From Ichthyobacterium seriolicida (GTDB lineage: Bacteria; Bacteroidota; Bacteroidia; Flavobacteriales; Ichthyobacteriaceae), in the NCBI RefSeq assembly GCF_002369955.1, contig NZ_AP014564.1:621097-685096 (forward strand): a stretch of 64,000 bases of DNA, in the 5' to 3' direction. The position numbers and the translations under genes are program-made. The notes below the pieces were generated by a model, which was given only the letters and a program-made list of their open reading frames with translations, did no database searches and was not told where the DNA came from. This document shows positions 56,062 to 64,000 of the stretch, piece after piece. How positions within the stretch are numbered: position 1 is the stretch's first letter; each line of letters starts with the position of its first letter.

Positions 56062-56945
56062 AGAATTTCAATATTGAGGGGGTAGGAGTAGCTTTAACTA
56101 CTCCTTTTTCAGATGACTTGAAAATAGATTATGATTCTCTGGAGAAATTAATAGAACACACAGTTAACAATGTAGACTATTTAGTTGTGTGCGGAACTAC
56201 TTCTGAGTATCCTTCTTTAACTTCTAAAGAAATAGAGGATCTCATAGCTTTCATAAAAAAGGTGAATGACAATCGATTGCCTATGGTCCTTGGAATGGCT
56301 GGCAATAATACTGAGGTGCTAGTAAAGAAAATAAAGACTTATGATTTAAGTCAATTCTCTGCTATTTTGTCTTCATCTCCTCATTACAATAAGCCTTCAC
56401 AGGAGGGTATATACAGACACTATAAGTCAATAGCTGAAAATTGTCCTATAGATATTGTATTATATGATGTTCCAAGTAGAACGGGTTCTAATATACATCC
56501 AGATACAACAGTTAGGCTTGGTAAAGAGTTTAAAAATATCATAGCTATAAAAGATGCTTCAGGACATATTAACAACTGTATGAATGTGATAAATGAATTT
56601 CCAAGAGGCATGAAAATAATATCAGGAGATGATGGACTTACTATCCCTATGATATCGGTAGGAGCCAGAGGATGTATTTCTGTTATAGCAAATGCATATC
56701 CTCAAGAGACTACTCAAATGGTGGAAAATTCTTTAAATAACAATTATGAAAAAGCCAATGAGATATGGTATAAACTCATGAATATCTCAAACTTAATATT
56801 TGAAGAGGGAAATCCCACAGGGATAAAACATCTACTAAAATTATTGGGGATTTTTAAGACAGATAAGATGAGACTTCCCTTGGTGGGGGCTACAGATAAC
56901 CTCAAAAGTAAATTATCTCATGCTGTACAGAGCTTAAAAGTTTAG
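56058..56945 (+). CDS. dapA: 4-hydroxy-tetrahydrodipicolinate synthase
   Basis: This 295-residue aldolase-fold enzyme condenses pyruvate with aspartate semialdehyde at the start of lysine and diaminopimelate synthesis. Motifs: GVGVALTTPFSDD, VCGTTSEYPSLTSKE, YNKPSQEGIYRHYKSI, VLYDVPSRTGSNI (catalytic Tyr), IIAIKDASG (Schiff-base Lys) and ISGDDGLTIPMISVGARG. It overlaps the upstream gene and works with dapF at 41790. Confidence 0.96.
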   Translation: MKNFNIEGVGVALTTPFSDDLKIDYDSLEKLIEHTVNNVDYLVVCGTTSEYPSLTSKEIEDLIAFIKKVNDNRLPMVLGMAGNNTEVLVKKIKTYDLSQFSAILSSSPHYNKPSQEGIYRHYKSIAENCPIDIVLYDVPSRTGSNIHPDTTVRLGKEFKNIIAIKDASGHINNCMNVINEFPRGMKIISGDDGLTIPMISVGARGCISVIANAYPQETTQMVENSLNNNYEKANEIWYKLMNISNLIFEEGNPTGIKHLLKLLGIFKTDKMRLPLVGATDNLKSKLSHAVQSLKV

Positions 56946-56998
56946 TAAAAATTAATTGATCAAAGAAACTACAATACAATTTTAAAACTATAATAAAG

Positions 56999-58450
56999 AT
57001 GATGTTTCAAAAAAAGACAAAGATAGTGTCCACTTTAGGGCCTGCTTCCGACGATGAAAAAATTATGTTAAAGATGATTCGTGCTGGAGTAAATGTATTT
57101 AGAATCAATTGTTCTCATTCTTCACACGAGCAGATGGAGAATTTTGTCGAGAAGATAAGAAAGATAAATAGAGAAAATAATTTAAACATATCTATTTTAT
57201 CGGATTTACAAGGTCCTAAATTGAGAATAGGTACTGTTAAAGAAGGGACTTTTATAAAAAAAAAGGATGTGCTGTTGTTTACAAACCAAGAGTGCATAGG
57301 AGATAGCGAAAAAGTATTTATGACTTATAAAAATTTTGCTAAGGATGTGAAAGTAGGCGAAAGGATATTATTAGATGATGGAAAACTCATTTTTAATGTA
57401 GTATCTACAGATGGGTTGGGCGAAGTAAAGGCAGAGGTTTTACAAGGGGGAGAGTTGAAATCTAATAAAGGGGTAAATCTTCCCAATACAAAGGTATCTC
57501 TACCAGCTCTAACTCCTAAGGATATAGAAGATGTCATTTTATCTGTGAAGTTAGGAGTTGATTGGTTGGCTCTTTCTTTTGTGAGAGATGAAAAAGATGT
57601 ATTAGAATTAAGTGAATTAATAAAAAAGCACAATTCTTCTATTCCTATAATTTCTAAGATAGAAAAGCCAGAGGCTATAGAAAAAATAGATTCTATATTG
57701 GAGGTCACAGATGCCATTATGGTAGCTCGTGGAGATTTAGGTATTGAAATTCCAGCTGAATCTGTTCCTTTGATACAGAAAAAGATAGTTCTTAAGGCGA
57801 AGAAAAAAGCCAAACCTGTCATAGTAGCCACTCAGATGTTAGAGTCTATGATAGACAATTTAATTCCCACTAGGGCAGAGATAAACGACGTTGCTAATTC
57901 TGTGTTAGACGGTTGTGATGCTGTTATGTTAAGTGCTGAAACTTCAGTAGGGAAGCATCCAGTAGAAGTTGTGGAACAGATGAAAAAAGTTTTACAATCT
58001 GTGGAAGAAGATGAAAGTATTAGAAATTTTACACAAGAACCAAAGGACAAGTCTAGCGAGGGATATGTTACAGACTACATATGTTATAATGCCTCTTCTA
58101 TGGCCAAGGGGATTAAAGCAGAAGCTGTAATAGCTTTTACGTATTCTGGTTACACTCCTTATAAGGTTTCATCGTATAGACCCAATGCTCATATAATAGC
58201 CTTCACTTCCAATAGGAATCTACTCACTAGGCTAAATCTACTATGGGGAGTCAGAGCTTTTTTTTACGATAAAGATGTAAGTACCGACCAAGCTGTTGAA
58301 GAGGTAAATCAGTTTTGTCTTAAAAACAAAATAGTAAGAAAGAATGCTTTAGTAGTAAATATGTCTTCCATGCCACTGCATAAAAAGGGAAGAGTAAATA
58401 CTATTAGAATAACTAGACTTATATGCAACTGCACAAAAGGGAAAGAGTAA
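56999..58450 (+). CDS. pyk: Pyruvate kinase with altered C-terminus
   Basis: This 483-residue enzyme makes pyruvate and ATP in the last step of glycolysis. Motifs: TKIVSTLGPASDDE, VFRINCSHSSHEQ, ISILSDLQGPKLRIG, PIISKIEKPEAIEKID (catalytic Lys), DAIMVARGDLGIEIP, ATQMLESMI and DAVMLSAETSVGKHPVE. The last ten residues (LICNCTKGKE) come from a 53-bp tandem duplication at the 3' end that changes the reading frame. Before the duplication the protein would have ended RITRPN. The change lies beyond the catalytic core, so activity is probably kept. Confidence 0.95.
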   Translation: MMFQKKTKIVSTLGPASDDEKIMLKMIRAGVNVFRINCSHSSHEQMENFVEKIRKINRENNLNISILSDLQGPKLRIGTVKEGTFIKKKDVLLFTNQECIGDSEKVFMTYKNFAKDVKVGERILLDDGKLIFNVVSTDGLGEVKAEVLQGGELKSNKGVNLPNTKVSLPALTPKDIEDVILSVKLGVDWLALSFVRDEKDVLELSELIKKHNSSIPIISKIEKPEAIEKIDSILEVTDAIMVARGDLGIEIPAESVPLIQKKIVLKAKKKAKPVIVATQMLESMIDNLIPTRAEINDVANSVLDGCDAVMLSAETSVGKHPVEVVEQMKKVLQSVEEDESIRNFTQEPKDKSSEGYVTDYICYNASSMAKGIKAEAVIAFTYSGYTPYKVSSYRPNAHIIAFTSNRNLLTRLNLLWGVRAFFYDKDVSTDQAVEEVNQFCLKNKIVRKNALVVNMSSMPLHKKGRVNTIRITRLICNCTKGKE

Positions 58451-58475
58451 ATACTATTAGAATAACTAGACCTAA
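58370..58475. repeat. 53-bp tandem duplication across the pyk stop codon
   Basis: Two units begin ATGCCACTGCATAAAA (58370) and ATGCAACTGCACAAAA (58423). Both contain GAGTAAATACTATTAGAATA. They differ at a few bases, so the duplication is not new. As 53 is not a multiple of three, the second unit is read in another frame and gives a new pyk end. Confidence 0.85.
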
Positions 58476-58497
58476 TTAATAATGAACTCTACTAAAG

Positions 58498-59952
58498 TTA
58501 CATCTTATCTAGATGTGACTTTAGTATTTCTTGGGTTAATTTAGGATCGGCTTTCCCTTTAGATAATTTCATTATTTCTCCCATAAACATGCCTAATAGG
58601 CCTGTTTTCCCACCTTTGTATTCCTCGATTTTTTTAGGGTATTTGTCTAAAACTTCCTTTACAAGGAGAGAGATATTATCTGCATTGCTGTCTTGTATTA
58701 GATTCATATTTTTAGCTAAGTCCATAGGTGACTTGTCCAAATTCTCCAACATTTTTGGAAATATTTTTATAGTAGCTGCCGAATTACTCACTTTTCCAGT
58801 GTCTATCAAATGAATTAAATCGGCTATTCTTTTTGGAGAAATAGGGAAATCATCTATACTTATAGCCCTTTCATTTAGGTGAGATTTTATAACTCCCATC
58901 AAGATATTAGCTGAAGCTTTAACATTAGATGTGTGTTTTATAAGTTCTTCAAAATACATAGCTATCTCTTTGGTGTCTGTAAGCAATTGAGCATCGTATA
59001 GAGATAACCCTAACTCACTTGTATATTTTTCTATCAATTCACTTGGTAAGGGTGGAAGACTTTCTTTTATGCCTATTATAAAATCCTCTTCAATAACTAT
59101 AGGTTGTATATCTGGCTCGTAAAAATATCTGTAGTCGTGTGCATCTTCTTTGGTTCTAATTACTACAGATTTGCCATTTACAGCATCCCAAGTTCTGGTC
59201 TCTTGTGAAATTTTACCTCCACCATCTACTATTCCTATTTGCCTTTCAATTTCAAAATTTATGGCTCTTTCTATATTACTGATAGAGTTCATGTTTTTGA
59301 CCTCTACTCTAGTTCCTAAAATGGGATCTCCTTTTAATCTGATTGAAACATTGGTGTCACAACGCAGACTGCCCTCTTCCATATTCCCATTAGATATGTC
59401 TAAATATCTAACTAGTCTACGCAGTTCTCCTACAAAAATATAGGCTTCTTTGCTGGAACGAAAATCTGGTTCGGTCACAATTTCCAACAAGGGCACACCT
59501 GCTCTGTTTAAGTCGACCAAAGAACTGAAAGGATCTATATCGTGAATGCTTTTTCCTGTGTCTTCTTCCATGTGGATCCTAGTGAGCTGAACCTCTTTAT
59601 CTTCTCCATTGGAATTTTTTATCTTCACTGTCCCCCCAGTACATATAGGAAATCTATCTTGAGTGATTTGATATCCTTTAGGAAGATCTGGATAGAAATA
59701 ATTTTTTCTAGCGTACTCGTTATATCTACTAATCTTAGATCCACAAGCTAGACCTAAACTTACAGCAAACTCTATTGCCTTTTTATTAGGGATAGGGAGA
59801 GTGCCTGGATGACCTAAGGATATGGGATTTACATTGGTATTTGGCAATGATCCAAATATATTTCTATCTGAGGAATAAGCTTTAGTATTGGTGTTTAATT
59901 GAACGTGAATCTCTAAACCTATTACCGCTTCATACTTATCTGTTGACATCAT
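58498..59952 (-). CDS. gatB: Asp-tRNA(Asn)/Glu-tRNA(Gln) amidotransferase subunit B
   Basis: This 484-residue subunit binds mischarged tRNA and activates it for amidation in the GatCAB complex. Signatures: YEAVIGLEIHVQLNT, LGHPGTLPIPNKKAIEFAV, RKNYFYPDLPKGYQITQ, EDTGKSIHD, DLNRAGVPLLEIVTEPDFRS and RCDTNVSIR; the C-terminal GatB/YqeY domain ends in GKADPKLTQEIL. Either of two adjacent ATGs could be the start. asnA at 15293 is a separate asparagine source. Confidence 0.96.
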   Translation of the reverse strand: MMSTDKYEAVIGLEIHVQLNTNTKAYSSDRNIFGSLPNTNVNPISLGHPGTLPIPNKKAIEFAVSLGLACGSKISRYNEYARKNYFYPDLPKGYQITQDRFPICTGGTVKIKNSNGEDKEVQLTRIHMEEDTGKSIHDIDPFSSLVDLNRAGVPLLEIVTEPDFRSSKEAYIFVGELRRLVRYLDISNGNMEEGSLRCDTNVSIRLKGDPILGTRVEVKNMNSISNIERAINFEIERQIGIVDGGGKISQETRTWDAVNGKSVVIRTKEDAHDYRYFYEPDIQPIVIEEDFIIGIKESLPPLPSELIEKYTSELGLSLYDAQLLTDTKEIAMYFEELIKHTSNVKASANILMGVIKSHLNERAISIDDFPISPKRIADLIHLIDTGKVSNSAATIKIFPKMLENLDKSPMDLAKNMNLIQDSNADNISLLVKEVLDKYPKKIEEYKGGKTGLLGMFMGEIMKLSKGKADPKLTQEILKSHLDKM

Positions 59953-59986
59953 TAACGATTCCTTAAAATAAATAATTTATCGGGCT

Positions 59987-60020
59987 CAAAGTTATTGATT
60001 TAATAATCATGCTAGTTCAA
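59987..60020 (-). promoter_or_regulatory. Candidate promoter of gatB
   Basis: On the minus strand TAACTTTG (59994-59987) fits the TAnnTTTG -7 element and TTG (60020-60018) the -33 element, 23 bp apart. The -7 element lies 35 bp before the gatB start codon. Confidence 0.4.
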
Positions 60021-60111
60021 TAAATATTATGAGCAAAAAATATTTTTGGATAAAATTAAAAACTATAATTTAGCGGTTTAAACCCATAGCTTAAGATCCG
60101 ATTGTTTTATT

Positions 60112-60555
60112 GTGATGACACAAGAGAACTTAGAAATAGTAAAAAACGTGTTCACAAGATTCTTAGAGAAAAAAGGACATAGGAAAACACCAGAGAGATA
60201 TGCCGTTTTAGAGGCGATGTATTCTTCCCAAGAGCACCTAGATATAGATGCTCTGTACAGTTTAATGAAAGACAAGAATTACAGGGTAAGTAGAGCTACT
60301 CTTTACAATACTATGGAGCTCTTATTGGAGTGTAGCCTAGTTAGGAAACATCAATTTGAAAAGCACCAAACTACATACGAAAAATCTTTTTTCAATAAAA
60401 ATCACGATCACATAATATGTACTGATACTGGAGAGATAATAGAATTTTGTGATCCGAGGATACAAACCATAAAAGACACTATAGAGGATTTAATGGATAT
60501 AGAAATCCAAAGTCATTCTCTTTATTTTTACGGCAAAAGAAAAGCAACTAAATAA
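60112..60555 (+). CDS. Fur-family transcriptional regulator
   Basis: This 147-residue metal-responsive repressor has an N-terminal winged helix: [55 protein letters not shown] dimerisation domain follows with [19 protein letters not shown]. The usual C-terminal CxxC zinc pair is absent, as in many flavobacterial Fur/PerR proteins. Iron or peroxide sensing cannot be told from sequence. The start GTG/ATG is ambiguous by one codon. purA follows after 11 bases. Confidence 0.88.
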   Translation: MMTQENLEIVKNVFTRFLEKKGHRKTPERYAVLEAMYSSQEHLDIDALYSLMKDKNYRVSRATLYNTMELLLECSLVRKHQFEKHQTTYEKSFFNKNHDHIICTDTGEIIEFCDPRIQTIKDTIEDLMDIEIQSHSLYFYGKRKATK

Positions 60556-60566
60556 TTAATATTTAA

Positions 60567-61847
60567 ATGAGTGTAGATTTACTTTTAGGTCTTCAGTGGG
60601 GGGATGAGGGTAAGGGTAAAATAGTAGATATACTAACTTCCAAATACGATATTATAGCTAGATTTCAAGGAGGTCCTAATGCGGGTCACACCTTACAGTT
60701 CGATAATGTAAAACACGTTTTACACACTATACCTTCTGGAATCTTTCACAAAAACTCTATTAATATAATAGGAAACGGAGTCGTTATAGATCCTATAATT
60801 CTCAATGCAGAGTTAGATAAGTTAAAACTATATGATATAGATATATACAGTAGGCTATACGTATCTAGAAAAGCACATTTGATACTACCTACACATAAGT
60901 TGATAGATACTGCCTCTGAGATTTCTAAAGGGAGAAATAAGATAGGATCCACTTTAAAGGGAATAGGTCCTACTTATATGGATAAGACTGGGAGAAATGG
61001 ATTGAGGGTTGGAGACATAGAATCTGAAAATTTTGAAGAAAAGCTCAATTCTCTTATGGAAAAACATAAGAGGATGATAGATTTTTTCGATGTAGAACTA
61101 GATTTTGATTTAGATAAGTTAAAAGGGGAGTGGTTAGAAAACATCGAATTGTTAAAACAACTCACTTTAATAGATAGTGAGATATTTATCCATGAAGAGT
61201 TAAAAAAGGGGAAAAAAATTCTAGCAGAGGGAGCTCAGGGGTTTTTATTAGATATAGATTTTGGGACATATCCTTTTGTTACATCATCTAATACTATGGC
61301 TGCTGGAGCCTGCACAGGATTAGGCATTGCTCCTAATAAGATAAAAAACATCTTAGGCGTTTTTAAGGCTTACACCACAAGGGTGGGTAGCGGGCCTTTC
61401 CCTACTGAATTAATAGATGATCATTATGGTAAAAAGATGGCTGAGATTGGCAAAGAAGTGGGGGCGACCACTGGCAGAGCTAGGAGGTGTGGCTGGTTAG
61501 ATTTGCCAGCTTTAAAATACGCTGTAGCATTAAATGGTGTTACCGAATTGTTTATGATGAAAGTAGATGTTTTGAGTTGCTTTGAAACCATAAAAGTTTG
61601 TACACATTATAATTACAAGAGAGAAAAAATAAATTACTTGCCGTATTCATTATCAGATATGGAGGAGGATATACAACCAGTATATAGAGAATTTGAAGGA
61701 TGGGGCAGTGATATTACCAATATTAATGAGGTTGGTGATTTACCAGAAAATCTCAAAATATATATTTCCTATATAGAACAAGCCGTAGAAGTTCCTATTA
61801 AAATAATTTCCGTTGGTCCTAATAGGACCCAGACTATTTTTGCTTAA
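60567..61847 (+). CDS. purA: Adenylosuccinate synthetase
   Basis: This 426-residue enzyme converts IMP to adenylosuccinate using GTP. Motifs: LLLGLQWGDEGKGKIVDIL (catalytic Asp, phosphate loop), RFQGGPNAGHTL (catalytic His), GIGPTYMDKTGRNGLRVGD, EGAQGFLLDIDFGTYPFVT and GATTGRARRCGWLDL. Length is normal. It lies next to the Fur-family gene, as is common in flavobacteria, and purN at 23088 is another purine gene in the window. Confidence 0.97.
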   Translation: MSVDLLLGLQWGDEGKGKIVDILTSKYDIIARFQGGPNAGHTLQFDNVKHVLHTIPSGIFHKNSINIIGNGVVIDPIILNAELDKLKLYDIDIYSRLYVSRKAHLILPTHKLIDTASEISKGRNKIGSTLKGIGPTYMDKTGRNGLRVGDIESENFEEKLNSLMEKHKRMIDFFDVELDFDLDKLKGEWLENIELLKQLTLIDSEIFIHEELKKGKKILAEGAQGFLLDIDFGTYPFVTSSNTMAAGACTGLGIAPNKIKNILGVFKAYTTRVGSGPFPTELIDDHYGKKMAEIGKEVGATTGRARRCGWLDLPALKYAVALNGVTELFMMKVDVLSCFETIKVCTHYNYKREKINYLPYSLSDMEEDIQPVYREFEGWGSDITNINEVGDLPENLKIYISYIEQAVEVPIKIISVGPNRTQTIFA

Positions 61848-61891
61848 ATCTAACTTAGCTTAATTATAAGCTAGTAGTTGTAGTTACTTGT

Positions 61892-62854
61892 TTATTTTTT
61901 TCCTTCGTTAAAAACTCCCATAGAAGAGAATTTTTTAACCCTGAGATCTATACGTTTTTCTGAGGATAAATTACTTATAGCTTTGAAGTGTTTTAGTATC
62001 TCTTTTTTTACCGTTTTGAAAATCTCTTTACGGTTTCTATGAGCGCCTCCCAAAGGTTCTTTTATTACATTGTCTATCAAATTATTTTTTTTCATATCCG
62101 AAGCGGTCAATTTTAAAGATTCAGCAGCAGTTTCTTTATAGTCCCAGCTCCTCCACAAAATAGAGGAACAACTCTCTGGAGATATCACCGAATACCAAGT
62201 GTTTTCTAACATTAGAACTCTATCTCCCACTCCTATTCCCAATGCTCCTCCAGAAGCGCCTTCACCTATTATAACACAAATTATAGGAACTTCTAAAACA
62301 GACATCTGACTTATATTCCTAGCTATGGCTTCTGCTTGACCTCTTTCTTCAGCTTCTATACCAGGAAATGCACCTGGCGTATCTATAAAGGAGACGACTG
62401 GAATATCAAATTTCTCAGCTAGTTTCATTAAACGAAGAGCCTTTCTATATCCTTCAGGGTTGGGCATACCAAAATTTCTATACTGTCTCATTTTAGTATT
62501 TACGCCTTTTTGATGACCTATAAACATAAATGGAATATTATCTATTTTTCCCAATCCCCCAACTATAGATTTATCATCTTTAAAATTTCTATCTCCATGG
62601 ATTTCCATAAAAGAATCGTCGGTTATAGCAGTTATATAGTCCAGAGTATAGGGTCTACAAGGATGCCTAGAGATCATAACTTTTTGCCAAGGAGTGGTAT
62701 TAGCATATAAGTCCTTTAGGGCTTTGTCTAATTTTTTTTCTAGTTTGATAATGGAGTCGCGCATATCTACTTTGCTTTCTTCCTCTAAGAGTTTGCATTT
62801 ATTCAATTGTTCATCCAAATCCTTAATAGGTTTTTCAAAATCTAGATACTCCAT
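61892..62854 (-). CDS. accA: Acetyl-CoA carboxylase carboxyltransferase subunit alpha
   Basis: This protein has about 320 residues. With AccD it carboxylates acetyl-CoA for fatty-acid synthesis. I start at ATG 62854 ([17 protein letters not shown]), the family start, not at the upstream non-ATG codon. Motifs: [63 protein letters not shown] and [20 protein letters not shown]. The end is slightly extended ([12 protein letters not shown]). Confidence 0.95.
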   Translation of the reverse strand: MEYLDFEKPIKDLDEQLNKCKLLEEESKVDMRDSIIKLEKKLDKALKDLYANTTPWQKVMISRHPCRPYTLDYITAITDDSFMEIHGDRNFKDDKSIVGGLGKIDNIPFMFIGHQKGVNTKMRQYRNFGMPNPEGYRKALRLMKLAEKFDIPVVSFIDTPGAFPGIEAEERGQAEAIARNISQMSVLEVPIICVIIGEGASGGALGIGVGDRVLMLENTWYSVISPESCSSILWRSWDYKETAAESLKLTASDMKKNNLIDNVIKEPLGGAHRNRKEIFKTVKKEILKHFKAISNLSSEKRIDLRVKKFSSMGVFNEGKK

Positions 62855-62952
62855 AAAATAAAAAAAATTGTGAACCAGCAAACTTAAGTAAAAAATATTC
62901 AATTTAATGATTTTGTCTTTTCAAAGAGTTTGTGATTTAAACTTTGTCTAAG

Positions 62953-63242
62953 AACCTGAGATCGATTGATAAACTTCTTAATCTGAATTCGATTAATAAA
63001 CTGAGTTAAAATAGGGATTACATACGTTTTTATATTTGACAGATATTTTTAAGCTTATCATTGATAGTTTTTATGATAGATCTCTTTCCGAGTAATAATT
63101 TGTCAATCATTTTATCTACAAAAAGTTTTCCGAATATTTTAGCTAAAAAAACCTTCATTTTTTAATGGTGTTCTATCATCTTCATTAGTCCTTGTGATGT
63201 AGAAATTTAATTGCCAGAAGTAATTATTAATCAAACTCAGGT
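62953..63242. repeat. Diverged family B inverted-repeat element
   Basis: The left end is AACCTGAGATCGATTGAT (62953-62970), with a second related stretch CTGAATTCGATTAATAAA at 62983-63000. The right end is TTAATCAAACTCAGGT (63227-63242). Together they bound about 290 bp without a gene. It fills most of the 605-bp gap between accA and the lipoprotein at 63460; nothing else was seen there except the promoter element. Confidence 0.55.
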
Positions 63243-63390
63243 ATATAGGAAATTGTTTTGGACAGCCGTTGGTCAGTGTTTTTCCAAATTAAGTTCTTCC
63301 ATTGCCGCGTAGTGAGTTCTGTCATGAAATATTTTCTTCACATCCATCAAATATTTTTTTCCTTCAAAGAAAGCTTTAAAAAATTAGCAT

Positions 63391-63398
63391 TAATTTTG
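63391..63398 (+). promoter_or_regulatory. Promoter -7 element of the lipoprotein gene at 63460
   Basis: TAATTTTG is a perfect TAnnTTTG element, 61 bp before the start codon. The -33 element is not clear. Confidence 0.4.
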
Positions 63399-63459
63399 CC
63401 GTCTACTCATATAGTAAATGAGAAGTTTATTAATTGTTAAATTTTAAATCTAAAAAAAA

Positions 63460-64000
63460 ATGTTTAAAAACCTTTTATCCCTACTAACCCTTGGTCTGGT
63501 AGTTTTCTCTTGTTCTAAATCGGATGAGGTATCCGAGAAAGCCCTAGAACTAAAGATTAGTTCTGTGAAGTTTGAGAAGAGTAAGAATTTAAATGCAGAT
63601 AATGTTTCTGAATTTTACGAAAAGTTATTTGTTACAACAACTCCCGCTAGAGCTAAAGGAAAAAATGTTGCTCCAGGTGCAGCTACTAACGGATATCCGA
63701 CTGAGTTTACAATCACAGCTACAAATATAGTAGGGGATAGTGTTATTAATGTAGAACTCCCTTTTAATGCGAACTTTGAAGCTTTAAAAACTAATGCTAC
63801 AGCTAAGGCTACTATTACTTTTAAATCTGCTGTTGAAGGCGTTACTTTAGGGAATACTACTATTACGGGAACTAGCGCAGAAATCCCTTTTGAAATACCT
63901 ACAGCAGAGCTTACTAAAGAGAAATTAGAAGCTGGATTTTTCAAAAAAGAACTCGTATTCTCTAAAGCTGGAGATACTTCCTCAGTAAAAAAATATACTG
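63460..64000 (+). CDS. Lipoprotein, N-terminal part (runs off window edge)
   Basis: ATG 63460 begins a lipoprotein signal (LLSLLTLGLVVFSC, lipobox Cys ~18). The 180 residues visible are beta-rich with little repetition (LELKISSVKFEKSKNLN, EFTITATNIVGDSVINVELP). The general look recalls the N-terminal domain of the large lipoprotein at 37280, but no motif is shared clearly enough to call a family. The frame is still open at the window end. Confidence 0.75.
   Translation, partial: MFKNLLSLLTLGLVVFSCSKSDEVSEKALELKISSVKFEKSKNLNADNVSEFYEKLFVTTTPARAKGKNVAPGAATNGYPTEFTITATNIVGDSVINVELPFNANFEALKTNATAKATITFKSAVEGVTLGNTTITGTSAEIPFEIPTAELTKEKLEAGFFKKELVFSKAGDTSSVKKYT

Noticed and set aside
60112..60555. 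Fur-family gene considered as a regulator of the azole-peptide island
   Set aside because: It is more than 50 kb away in core genome next to purA; no Fur-box-like palindrome was found near the island.

Overview
The window is AT-rich and comes from a member of the Bacteroidota, most likely class Flavobacteriia. Evidence includes a SusC/SusD-type pair, TonB-dependent receptors with a carboxypeptidase-regulatory-like domain, a mevalonate pathway (mvaD plus mevalonate kinase), a BshC bacillithiol enzyme, lipoproteins with Bacteroidota-style signals, a DUF5723-type outer-membrane protein, and TAnnTTTG promoter elements instead of Shine-Dalgarno sequences. The genome looks like a host-associated lineage in decay: insertion-sequence (IS) fragments, small inverted-repeat elements and single-base homopolymer indels break several genes. 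An Ichthyobacterium-like fish-associated flavobacterium would fit, but that is inference only.

The standout region is 1-9500, a linear azol(in)e peptide (thiazole/oxazole-modified microcin, TOMM) biosynthesis island. A very short gene (464-550) encodes a Cys/Ser/Thr-rich core peptide. It is followed by a small outer-membrane-like protein, an ABC exporter pair (1846-3413), a TonB-dependent receptor (minus strand), a decayed secreted protein (minus strand), an E1-like/ocin-ThiF cyclodehydratase partner with four zinc-ligand cysteines, a YcaO cyclodehydratase ending in Pro-His-Pro-Phe-Pro, and a SagB-type FMN dehydrogenase. An IS1380-family element ends about ten bases upstream of the core peptide start, so the leader peptide seems to have been cut off. 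IS1380 fragments also lie at 5533 and 9648.

10-16.3 kb holds mvaD and mevalonate kinase, an aspartate-type aminotransferase, a dicarboxylate symporter gene split by a 375-bp mobile element with a 6-bp target duplication, and asnA. 16.9-23.7 kb is housekeeping: a cell-wall amidase, an MCE/MlaD protein, ruvB, two ATP-synthase-associated membrane proteins, ruvC, hemW, an outer-membrane beta-barrel protein and purN. 24.1-28.8 kb is a SusC (frameshifted)/SusD nutrient-uptake pair. 29.4-31.9 kb has ndk, a Na+/Ca2+ exchanger and pdxA. 32.3-40.2 kb is accessory: a C10-family cysteine protease lipoprotein, a frameshifted lipoprotein, a nest of three mobile-element families (34536-37096) and a 962-residue lipoprotein that is mostly Ala-rich coiled coil with a period of about 165 residues.

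40.3-62.9 kb is core genome: mltG, an acetyltransferase, dapF and ctaA; a MarC protein; an LptF/G permease; ftsE, hflX, serS and rnhA; a lipoprotein and DUF5723 pair; a UvrD/PcrA helicase; bshC; a DUF6913-type gene with dapA; pyk (3' end altered by a 53-bp tandem duplication); gatB; a Fur regulator; purA; and accA. The window ends inside another lipoprotein gene (63460 onward). I saw no tRNA, rRNA or CRISPR array.
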